From positions 39,199 through 103,198 of the forward strand of contig CAVVJO010000026.1 in the NCBI GenBank assembly GCA_963748545.1: DNA of 64,000 nt. Direction: 5' to 3'. The position numbers were made by a program, and so were the translations under genes. Source of the DNA: Roseiarcus sp963748545. Its GTDB lineage: Bacteria > Pseudomonadota > Alphaproteobacteria > Rhizobiales > Beijerinckiaceae. The notes under the pieces are model-generated. The model was not told the origin of the DNA, did not search any database, and was given only the letters and a program-made list of their open reading frames with translations. Positions 26,820 to 37,141 of this stretch are shown here, in pieces; position 1 is the first letter of the stretch, and the number at the start of each line of letters is the position of its first letter.

Positions 26820-28209
26820 TCATTTTTGGAGAAGCGCGACGGGTCGCGCCGTCTTCGCGGTTTGGGAAGTGCCGGCGACCGGCACGCAAAGGTAAAGCGC
26901 CGCCATCGCCGCCAGAAACACCAACGCTATCACCGCAATCGCGCCAAAAAGGCTTCCCGTCAGGACTTGGGTCCAGCCCATGAAGATTGGCGTGAGCGCC
27001 GAACCGAGCCCGCCGCCCGAACTGACAAGCGCAATTCCGCCGGCGCGGGCGCCCTTTCCGAGAACCATCGCCGGCACGGTCCAAAACAAGGCCAGAAAGG
27101 CGAACACCGCCGGCGATGCGAGCGCCAGAATGAGCGTCGTGCCGGCCGGACTTCGCGCCCCGAGCGGCAGAAGACAAAGAGCGAGGCTGGCGACGACGCC
27201 GCAGGCGACGAGGTGTCCAGCGACGCTCCTTGTGACGATCGGAACTCCACCCCATCGCCGCCATCCCGATCGCGCCTGCGGCGAAAATCAGGGCGGTGCG
27301 CCAGCCGATCTCCGCGAGGTTGGCGACGCCTGCGTTGCGCAGCAGGGTCGGCATCCACAGCAGGAGAATGCTTTGGATGGAAAAGAAGGCGAAATAAACC
27401 AGCGCGAGGACAAGCGCGCGCGGGTTGCGCAGCGCCTGTCCGAACGTGTCCGCCCCGGGCACAATCGCGGCGTCCTGTGCGCGCTCGCGCTCGATCGCCG
27501 CCTTTTCCCGGGAGGACAGGAAGCGCGCGTCGGCCGGCCGGTCCGGCAGGTAGCAATAGGCGACGACGCCAAGGACGATCGCGGGCGCCCCCTCGATCAG
27601 GAACAGCCATTGCCAGCCCCGCAATCCCGAGACCCCGGCCATGTGGATCATGATCCAGCCGGAGACGGGCGCCGCCACGATTCCCGAGACCGGAACGCCG
27701 AGCGCGAAGATCGAGGTGATGCGGGCTCGCCAGTCTTCCGGAAACCAGAGCGTGAAGTAATACAGCACGCCGGGAAAGAACCCCGCCTCGGCCGCGCCGA
27801 CCAGAAACCGCAACCCATAGAAATGCCAGCGGGTCGCGGCGAACGCCATCGCCATGGTGAACAGGCCCCAGAGCGTCATGATGCGCAGCAGGGTGATCCT
27901 CAAACCCGCCCGTTCGAGAAGCAAATTGCTCGGCACCTCGAACAGGATGTAGCCGACGTAGAGGATTCCCGCCGCGACGCCGAACACGGCCTCGTCGAAA
28001 TGCAGGTCCGCCATGAATTGAAGTTTCGCGTAGCCAACATTCAGGCGATCGACCATCGCGAAAATGTAGCAGAGCAGCAAGAACGGAACGAGATTGAGCG
28101 CGGTTCGAAGGTAAAGATCTTCTCGGCCGGCCCGAATCCGTTCGTCAAGGGCCTTGGGCGACTGGCTTGCGGCCGGAGTTGGAGGCCTGTTCTTCGGTTG
28201 TGGGCCCAT
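26820..28209 (-). CDS. MFS transporter of the anion:cation symporter (phthalate/glucarate-like) type, frame broken by one base
   Basis: A 12-helix carrier, 462 residues when corrected. ATG 28209 follows GAGGAGGG. The first helix region YLRTALNLVPFLLLCYIFAM, DRLNVGYAKLQF and the motif RFLVGAAEAGFFPGVLYYFT are typical of the ACS family, which imports carboxylates such as phthalates, tartrate or hexuronates. An extra base at 27216 breaks the frame just after SDRHKERRW. The second half then reads HLVACGVVASLALCLLPLG and ends at 26820. Only a remnant and the P450 lie downstream, so the substrate is not clear from context. Confidence 0.78.
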
Positions 28210-28685
28210 CCGGAATACCCTCCTCGATCCCGCCAAGACAACTGTCCAACGCCCTTCACCGCATTGGATGCGTTCACCACGGACCCCGTCCGCGTTGTTG
28301 GAGCCGTGGCCCGAGCGGCTGTTGCGACGGCCAGAGCGCGCGTCTCGCCCGTCGCCGCGGCGATTTCAGCAAGGATTATGGTGTATGCCGGTTGCGCCCA
28401 GCACGGTGCGCCTTCCAACATACCCTTTTCGGCATAATTTACGGTCGTGTGAGAACGGCGCCGCGGCGGCGGCAGGGTTCAAGCGCGGGTCGACTCCCCG
28501 CCTCGAAGTAGGAGCGCCTGCGGGGCGTACAGCGTCACACCGAAAGCACGTTGCGAGCGACGGCTCCCTCCGCTCCAAGTATCTCTGCGCGAAAACTGCA
28601 CCACTCAAATTAGGTAAAGATGCAAGCGTCCTGATTCACCGGAATCCGTAACCGGAATACGTGATCCGTGAACGCGCCCGTCAAC
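28210..28685. other. Intergenic region between the MFS and Mur ligase genes
   Basis: This 476-bp gap holds no convincing gene, RNA or repeat. The stretch 28470-28510 (GGTTCAAGCGCGGG...) looks at first like a tRNA T-arm but folds into no cloverleaf. Confidence 0.4.
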
Positions 28686-30134
28686 TCACGCCGAAGCACG
28701 AAGCGGAAACCGCTTCTCGGCGAGCAACGGCAAGTGTTCGATCAGTCCGCCGATATCGCCGGAGGTCAGGAACAGGACCGCGTCGTCCTCGCGCAACTCC
28801 GCGCCAATTTTTGCAAGGCCTTCCTCGCAGGAGCGTATCGGCGTCGCGTCCACGCCGGCGGCGGCCACGCGCTCCATGATCTCGTCGAGGCTGGCTTGCT
28901 CGTGCGTGCCGGCGCCCTGGTGGGCCGGCTCGTAGATGAAGACGCGATCACAGCCGCTGAACACATCGTCATACCATTCGAGCTTGTTGCGGTTGCGCCA
29001 GGAGAACGTGTGCGGTTCGAACACGACCAGCAGGCGTCGCCGCGCGAAATGCGTCGTCATCGCGGCGATGGCGCTCTTGGCCTTGTCGTAGGACGAACCG
29101 AAGCCTTCGAACATCTGCACGCGGGTTCGGTCCGATTTTCGGTCCAGCCGGCGCGCGACGCCGCGAAAGCTCGCCATCGCCGCTGCGTACTGCTCGACGC
29201 TGACGAGGCCGCGGGTCAGGACAAACGCTCCGACCCCGACCATGTTCTCGATATTGTGCGCGCCGAGCTGGCTGGTGCTCACCCGCGCGATCGCGCGGCC
29301 CCGCTCGGTCAGCGTGAACTGCGAGGTTTCGCCGTACGCGATCGCCTCCGCGCGCCAGTCGCCCGTCGAGAGGCCGAAGGTCACGACCTCGCGGTTCACG
29401 TGGGCCAGAAATCGCGCGCTCAGCTCTCCCGAAGTCGCCGCGACGATCAACCCGTCGGGCGGGACCAGATCGAACAGGCGATGGAAGGGCGCGAGGTAGG
29501 ATTCGATCGTCGGAAAGACGTTGACGTGATCGTGCGCCAGCGGCGTCAGCAGCACGTGCGCCGGCCGATAGTGCAGGAATTTCGAGCGGTTGTCGGTATT
29601 CGACGACGGATATTCGTCGCCCTCGAGCAGGAACAGGTTTCCTGCGCCGACATTCGAAGCCCGGGCCGGCGACAACGGGACCGCGCCGATCATCCAGGAG
29701 GGATCGAGCCCCGCGCTCTTGAGGCAATGGGCCATCATGGCGACGCTGGTGGTCTTGCCGAAAGACCCGGCCGCCACGATGTTCTCGCGTCCCCGCGACA
29801 GGAGCGAGAGCGTTTCGGCGAAGGACAGGATTTTTGGGCCCCCCGGCCGTGCGGCGCGCGCGAAAGCCTCGGCGACCTCGACGTTCGTGTCCGGCACCAG
29901 CCGCGCGTTCTTGCCGATGACCACGAGATCGGCGTCGTCGGGAATGTTGTCCGCCGCATACGGCGTCCGGCACGCGAATTGCTCGCGAGCCAGCACGTGC
30001 GAAATCGGCGGATAGATCGCCTCGTCCGAGCCTGTCACGGCGACGCCGCTGTCGCGCAGCAGAATGGCCGTCGCGCTCATGCCCACGCCCGCCAGGCCGA
30101 CAAAGTGCGCTTTACGAAATGGGAATGCGGTCAT
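28686..30134 (-). CDS. Mur ligase family protein (Mpl-like)
   Basis: A 482-residue ligase of the Mur family. The N-terminal Rossmann-like start HFVGLAGVGMSATAILL is followed by the ATP P-loop AAGSFGKTTSVAMM (normally GTHGKTT). Then come LLEGDEYPSS, VLLTPLAHDHVNVFPT, AHNIENMVG and the C-terminal domain FEPHTFSWRN. The order matches Mpl, the enzyme that re-attaches the recycled murein tripeptide to UDP-MurNAc. The P-loop substitution suggests a specialised relative and not MurC. It starts MTAFPFRKAHF at 30134. A P450 3' remnant lies 68 bp upstream, and a copy of this gene's 3' end occurs at 26608. Confidence 0.75.
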   Translation of the reverse strand: MTAFPFRKAHFVGLAGVGMSATAILLRDSGVAVTGSDEAIYPPISHVLAREQFACRTPYAADNIPDDADLVVIGKNARLVPDTNVEVAEAFARAARPGGPKILSFAETLSLLSRGRENIVAAGSFGKTTSVAMMAHCLKSAGLDPSWMIGAVPLSPARASNVGAGNLFLLEGDEYPSSNTDNRSKFLHYRPAHVLLTPLAHDHVNVFPTIESYLAPFHRLFDLVPPDGLIVAATSGELSARFLAHVNREVVTFGLSTGDWRAEAIAYGETSQFTLTERGRAIARVSTSQLGAHNIENMVGVGAFVLTRGLVSVEQYAAAMASFRGVARRLDRKSDRTRVQMFEGFGSSYDKAKSAIAAMTTHFARRRLLVVFEPHTFSWRNRNKLEWYDDVFSGCDRVFIYEPAHQGAGTHEQASLDEIMERVAAAGVDATPIRSCEEGLAKIGAELREDDAVLFLTSGDIGGLIEHLPLLAEKRFPLRASA

Positions 30135-30201
30135 GGTCGCTGTGTCTGGAAGGCGCCGAATCGCGCCCGCCGACCGTATCGAACGGCGCGTTTCCCGCTG
30201 T

Positions 30202-30270
30202 CAAACTTTCTTCTCGTCCTTCATTCACGGCTTTGCGGAGCTGCCGGTTCGGATTTCCGCCCCGGGGTGA
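30202..30270 (+). pseudogene. Second P450 3'-end remnant
   Basis: These 69 bases read FFSSFIHGFAELPVRISAPG then stop, matching the last residues of the CYP153-like P450 (FSSFIHGFTELPVRIDTAR) at 25163-25230. No 5' part is left. It sits directly upstream of the divergent Mur ligase gene, the arrangement expected of the module whose collapsed copy is at 26608-26794. Confidence 0.75.
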
Positions 30271-30284
30271 AGGCTGCGGGGTCG

Positions 30285-30337
30285 CCTTCCCCAGCTTGCT
30301 GGGGAAGGTGGCGCGAAGCGCCGGATGGGGTGTGGGC
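30285..30337. repeat. Left inverted repeat flanking the DUF559 gene
   Basis: Bases 30298-30337 (GGTGGCGCGAAGCGCCGGAT at the core) match the complement of 30794-30835 over about 40 bp with a few changes. The left copy adds a perfect hairpin CCTTCCCCAG-CTTG-CTGGGGAAGG at 30285-30308. Confidence 0.75.
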
Positions 30338-30367
30338 CGCCGCTGCTTCCCGTCGTCGCTTGCCCCG

Positions 30368-30766
30368 TCACGGTTCTCGGAGCGCTCCGCGAATCCGATC
30401 GATGACGATCGGCAGGCCGCCGATCACCAGATCATCGGAAAACCGCAAGACCCGAAACCCCTCTCTCTGAAGCCACGCGTCTCTTTCGGCGTCTCTGGCT
30501 CTCGCGTCCGGGGAATGGTGCGTCATGCCGTCCGCTTCGACGATCAGCCTCCGCGCAAGACAAACGAAGTCGGCGAAGTAAGGGCCTATCGGCGTTTGCC
30601 TGCGAAAGCCGTGGCCGTCGAGGCGATGATTGCGCAGGGCATGCCACAGCATCGTTTCCGCCCGCGTCATATTGCGGCGCTGGGCGCGCGCAAACTTGCG
30701 CGAGGACTGATGATAATGCTGCTGCTCCACTGTATCCTCAAACGGCTTTTCGGCTTGCGCGACCAT
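30368..30766 (-). CDS. DUF559 endonuclease-like protein
   Basis: A protein of about 132 residues with the DUF559 domain, related to very-short-patch-repair endonucleases. Motifs are MTRAETMLWHALRNHRLDG, GFRRQTPIGPYFADFVCL (the putative catalytic Asp), LIVEADGMTH (Glu/Asp) and ERDAWLQREGFRVLRFSDD. The start is set at ATG 30766. An ATG at 30826 would run through the right inverted repeat and is unlikely. The whole gene lies between two 40-bp inverted repeats, which suggests that gene and repeats travel or evolve together. The biological role of the family is not established. Confidence 0.8.
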   Translation of the reverse strand: MVAQAEKPFEDTVEQQHYHQSSRKFARAQRRNMTRAETMLWHALRNHRLDGHGFRRQTPIGPYFADFVCLARRLIVEADGMTHHSPDARARDAERDAWLQREGFRVLRFSDDLVIGGLPIVIDRIRGALREP

Positions 30767-30793
30767 CGAGCAAACCCCATACCGCAGCAGACT

Positions 30794-30835
30794 GCCCACC
30801 GCACCCCATCCGGCGCTTCGCGCCACCTTCCCAGC
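30794..30835. repeat. Right inverted repeat flanking the DUF559 gene
   Basis: Complementary copy of the left repeat (core ATCCGGCGCTTCGCGCCACC). The following bases 30836-30850 only partly preserve the adjoining hairpin. Confidence 0.75.
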
Positions 30836-31014
30836 TTCGCGGAGAAGGGGAGCGCGTGGAGATCAGGGCGCGGCCGACGTCACCTCAGCCGCGATCCGAT
30901 CTCCCATCATCGCCTCCCCGGTCGCCACTCCCCAAGTCGTCTGGAGGTTGAGTCAGAACCGCGCGCTGTTCCGAAATAACGACCTAGGCGAACTGATGTC
31001 CCTCTGCTAATATC

Positions 31015-31443
31015 TTAATGTCGTGATGATATATCCAACGTCGTGCATCTAAATCCAAAATACTTACACGCAAAGCTCTTAAGATCGCGATTTTCGCGCA
31101 TTTCTCGGAACTCAAGTATATCTGACCACTTTTCAAATACTATGTCTCCGTCCTTTGATTCTTTATAAAGAAGACCCTTATCGAAACTTCGTAGAGGCAT
31201 AACCAATTTGTTTTGGTCTGCGACCTTAATTCGTGCTGTAGGGCGTTCGGAATATAAATCAACAATACCATCAGAAATACCTGCATACAACACATACGGA
31301 AATAAAATCGATATCGGAAGTATGGTTAGACGCATGCGCCCCCTGAGTTTGTCTTTCAAGAAATTTGAACGCAAAAGAAATGCAGCAAAAACACAGCCCG
31401 CGAGAAAAAGTAGAAATGCGGCAAATTTGGGCACCAAATACAA
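31015..31443 (-). CDS. Hypothetical membrane protein in an AT-rich islet
   Basis: A 142-residue protein with two N-terminal hydrophobic helices (FAAFLLFLAGCVFAAFLL and LTILPISILFPYVLYAG). A soluble part follows, rich in Lys, Asp and Glu, ending with two cysteines (FACKYFGFRC). I recognise no family. Its codon use is clearly AT-rich (AAA, TTT, ATA), unlike all neighbours, and the GC drop spans about 30985-31560. Foreign origin is likely. The ribosome binding site is weak, so expression is uncertain. Confidence 0.5.
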   Translation of the reverse strand: MYLVPKFAAFLLFLAGCVFAAFLLRSNFLKDKLRGRMRLTILPISILFPYVLYAGISDGIVDLYSERPTARIKVADQNKLVMPLRSFDKGLLYKESKDGDIVFEKWSDILEFREMRENRDLKSFACKYFGFRCTTLDISSRH

Positions 31444-31589
31444 TAGTGGTCACGCTTTGTTCTTCCGGTAGCGACATACACCGCACCGTATTTCAAGTAA
31501 TAGGTTAGCAGCTTCGGTTCGTGACGTTGCGCGAGCCGCACGGCTGCGAGCCAAGTAAAGGGCCGCACACGAGGTGTAAATGGGCAAAC

Positions 31590-34107
<2,518 letters not shown>

Positions 34108-34370
34108 GGTCGGAATATGGGGCGAATCAGCGGGCGGGGGAAGGGCGCGGCCTTCTCGACGATCGGGCGCCGGGCACGATGCGCCGAGGGGAGCGGGGAC
34201 ATGGCGTCGATCGGATTGGGATTGCTGGGGCTGGCGGCGCTCGGGTAGGGTCGCGCCGCGCCGCAGGGCGTGTCCCGAAGCGATTTTTGGGCGTCCGTCC
34301 CCGCTTCGCCCGCAAATCGGCCTAAGCTCACCGTGAAGCGCGCGCCGAGTGGTCGGCCGCCGCTCACAGG

Positions 34371-34640
34371 ATGACGATCGTGAAACCCTCGCAGACCGTT
34401 TGGTTCGTGTTCGCCCTGTCGCTCGCCGGTCTGGCCGCCGGCTGTCAGACGGAACGGGGGCCTATTCCCGTCATGTCGGTTTCGCAGTACGAAGCCCTGC
34501 CGCCGGGCCAGAAGCCGACGGTGTTCCGGGACCCCGACCCGCGGCTGGCCTACCCGCGCAACATCCACGAAACCGATGGGCTCAGCCGCAATCCGGACGA
34601 TTGCGCGCGGTGGGGCTGCATCGACAACGCAAACCGCTGA
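34371..34640 (+). CDS. Small lipoprotein
   Basis: An 89-residue protein with a type II signal peptide: a hydrophobic core (VWFVFALSLAGLAAGC) with the lipobox LAAGC, cysteine at about residue 25. The short mature part (TERGPIPVMSVSQYEALPPG) is rich in Pro and Asp and ends CARWGCIDNANR with two more cysteines. It would be anchored in the membrane facing the periplasm. The family is not recognised. Confidence 0.65.
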   Translation: MTIVKPSQTVWFVFALSLAGLAAGCQTERGPIPVMSVSQYEALPPGQKPTVFRDPDPRLAYPRNIHETDGLSRNPDDCARWGCIDNANR

Positions 34641-34664
34641 AGGCTCTCTGGCGGCCCGACCCGG

Positions 34665-35555
34665 TCACGGGCTTGTCGCTTTCACCGGATCGGCGGGGCT
34701 CCTGCGCGACCGCGCGAGCAGGTACAGGCCGCCGGCGACGATCACCGCGTTGCCGACGACGATCGGCGGCGTCGGGGCGTCGCGCCACACGATCCAGCCC
34801 ATCAGCGCCGCCCAAAGGATCGCCGAATATTGAAGCGGCGCCAGCACCGCGGCGCGCGACAGCGCCAGCGCGCGGGTGATCAGGATGAAGCACAGCATCG
34901 ACACGATCCCGACCATCCCCATCAGGACGAGGTCGAAGGCGGTCGGCGTCGTCCAGGCGAAGGGCAGGGTCGCCGCGCCGATCAGCCCCCCGCCGGCGAA
35001 CTGCCAGACCGTCAGCTGCAGCCAGTGGGAGCGCCGGAGCTTTCGCGTCAGGGTCTGCCCAAGCGCGAACATGGTCGCCCCGAACAGAGCGAGCGGCGAC
35101 GCCCAGGAGAACAGCTGCGGCGTCGGTCTCAACGCGATCAGCACGCCGACGAAGCCGATCGCCACCGCCATCCAGCGGAACCGCTCGACCTTTTCGCCAA
35201 GCAGCGGCGCCGACAACGCCGTCACGATCAGCGGCGCCGCCATGTAGAAGGTCATGACGTCGGCGAGCGGCATATAACGGGTCGCTGCGTAAAAAGCGAA
35301 GGTGTCGGCCGCCATGGCGAGCACCCGCAAGACCTGGAGCGGAGGGTTCTCGACCGTTACGAGCGCGGGTTTCAGGGTGAGCGCCAGCGGCGCGAGCACG
35401 AACGCCGAGCCGAGCGAACGCAGACACATCAGTTGCCCGACGGCGTAATCCGCCACCAGCCATTTGCCGAGCGCGTCATTGAGCGCGAACAGGAAGACGC
35501 CGGTCAGGTAGAGCGCGACGCCGAGGCCGGCGGTCGAGGGGCGGGAAGCGGGCAT
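34665..35555 (-). CDS. DMT-family (EamA-like) transporter
   Basis: A 296-residue inner-membrane protein with about ten hydrophobic helices in two EamA repeats. The first begins GVALYLTGVFLFALNDALGKW and contains AATRYMPLADVMTFYMAAPL. The second contains WQFAGGGLIGAATLPFAW and ALSRAAVLAPLQYSAILWAALMG. The drug/metabolite transporter family exports diverse small molecules; the substrate is unknown. ATG 35555 (MPASRPSTAG) was chosen over a 16-residue Arg-rich extension. It converges with the lipoprotein gene. Confidence 0.85.
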   Translation of the reverse strand: MPASRPSTAGLGVALYLTGVFLFALNDALGKWLVADYAVGQLMCLRSLGSAFVLAPLALTLKPALVTVENPPLQVLRVLAMAADTFAFYAATRYMPLADVMTFYMAAPLIVTALSAPLLGEKVERFRWMAVAIGFVGVLIALRPTPQLFSWASPLALFGATMFALGQTLTRKLRRSHWLQLTVWQFAGGGLIGAATLPFAWTTPTAFDLVLMGMVGIVSMLCFILITRALALSRAAVLAPLQYSAILWAALMGWIVWRDAPTPPIVVGNAVIVAGGLYLLARSRRSPADPVKATSP

Positions 35556-35776
35556 GGGGCGGGGCTGGCAGCAGTTGGCCCGGATTGCAACCCGTCGCCG
35601 CACGAAAATGGGAACCCGCGCGCCACTTCGCCGTTAACCCGGTTGATTGTCCCGGCCGCGCAGACATCGCTCAGCCCCCGCGCCGCCGCAAGTCCGCATC
35701 GAGGCGGGCGCGCCATCACCGAAAAAGCGGAGGTCAACGATGGTCGATTTCGGCATCCGCTCGAGGCTTGCGGCTC

Positions 35777-37141
35777 GTGCTTGACGATCGTCAAACGGAA
35801 ACGGCTCCTGTGGATACGGCTCCTGCGGGAGACCGGGAGTCCAGCGATACGCCCCGGCGCCAGCGCGCGCCCGAGGCGCTCCAGGACACGCCGCCCGAGA
35901 GCGAGCGACCGTCGCCTCCTCCCGACGCGCCGGGGCAGCGCGAACGCCGAGAACGCCAGCCCGAAGAGGGCCGGCCGGATCGACCCGACGCGCCCAAGGG
36001 AGACGGATCGCAGCGCGACGGAAAGCAGCCGGACGGCGGGGAAAAGAAGAACGAGAAGCCCAGACGCCGGGGCCTCTACATCCTGATCGCAGCCGTGGTC
36101 CTCGTGATCGCTGTCCCCGCAGCCTATCTCTACTGGGAAAACGGCTCGCATTTCAAATCGACCGACGACGCGTTTATCGCCGCGCGCCAGTTCGCCGTCG
36201 CGCCGAAGGTGGCGGGCTATGTCGTCTCCGTCCCGGCGACCGACAACGAGCACGTCAAGCGCGGCGACGTGATCGCGCGGATCGACGATCGCGATTACCG
36301 CGTCGCGCTCGACCAGGCCAATGCGCAAGTCACCGCGGCGCAAGACAACATCGACAACATCGACGCCCAGATCGCCGTCCAGGAGGCGCAGGTCGGGCAG
36401 GCCAACGCGCAGGTCGAATCGGCGCAGGCGGCGCTAGTGTTCGCGCAGGAGCAGGCGGCCCGGTACCAGGACCTGGTCAAGACGGGCGCGGGCACGGTCC
36501 AGAACGCCCAGCAATACAGCTCAGGCCTTCGGCAACAGGAGGCCGCCGTTTTGACCGCCAAGGCCTCGCTGACCGCCGCCCAGCGGCAGGTCGGCGCGCT
36601 GAAGGCGCAGCGCAAGAGCGCCGAGGCCAATCTCGCCCAGACGATCGCCCAGAGCGATCAGGCGGCGCTCAACCTGTCCTACACCATCGTCACCGCCGAC
36701 CAGCCAGGACGGATCGCCAACCTCACCGCCGCGGTCGGCCAATACGCGACCGTCGGAACGGCGCTCTCGATGTTCGTTCCGGACGACATCTGGGTCACCG
36801 CCAACTTCAAGGAGACGCAGCTCGACGCCATGCGGCCCGGGCAACCCGTGACCATGACCATCGACGCCTACCCCGAGCGGACCATCAAGGGCCATGTCGC
36901 CAGCGTCCAGCCGGGATCGGGCACCGCATTTTCCTTGTTGCCGGCGGAAAACGCCACCGGGAATTATGTGAAGATCGTCCAGCGCGTGCCGGTCAAGATC
37001 GTGATGGACAATCCGCCGACCGACGTCGCGTTGGGGCCCGGCATGTCGGTCGAACCGACCGTCCGGACCAACCCCGCGCCTTCCCTCTACGAGCGATACA
37101 TCAAGGGCTGGGCGCCGTCGTGGCTCGGAGGCAAGGGGTGA
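35777..37141 (+). CDS. HlyD/EmrA-type membrane fusion protein
   Basis: A periplasmic adaptor of about 454 residues for a multidrug pump. A roughly 95-residue cytoplasmic region rich in Pro, Asp and Arg precedes one transmembrane helix (LYILIAAVVLVIAVPAAYLYW). The biotinyl-lipoyl half motif (AVAPKVAGYVVSVPATDNEHVKRGD), a long alpha-hairpin with AQ-rich coiled coils, and the second half motif (ADQPGRIANLTAAVGQYA) follow. The 3' end overlaps the pump gene (GTGA), so the two are translationally coupled. GTG 35777 is the first in-frame start. A better ribosome binding site (GCGGAGG) serves an ATG at 35740 in another frame, so a +1 slip in the first codons is possible. Confidence 0.87.
   Translation: MLDDRQTETAPVDTAPAGDRESSDTPRRQRAPEALQDTPPESERPSPPPDAPGQRERRERQPEEGRPDRPDAPKGDGSQRDGKQPDGGEKKNEKPRRRGLYILIAAVVLVIAVPAAYLYWENGSHFKSTDDAFIAARQFAVAPKVAGYVVSVPATDNEHVKRGDVIARIDDRDYRVALDQANAQVTAAQDNIDNIDAQIAVQEAQVGQANAQVESAQAALVFAQEQAARYQDLVKTGAGTVQNAQQYSSGLRQQEAAVLTAKASLTAAQRQVGALKAQRKSAEANLAQTIAQSDQAALNLSYTIVTADQPGRIANLTAAVGQYATVGTALSMFVPDDIWVTANFKETQLDAMRPGQPVTMTIDAYPERTIKGHVASVQPGSGTAFSLLPAENATGNYVKIVQRVPVKIVMDNPPTDVALGPGMSVEPTVRTNPAPSLYERYIKGWAPSWLGGKG

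Noticed and set aside
28470..28510. Possible tRNA T-arm (GGTTCAAGCGCGG)
   Set aside because: No acceptor, D or anticodon stems can be drawn around it.
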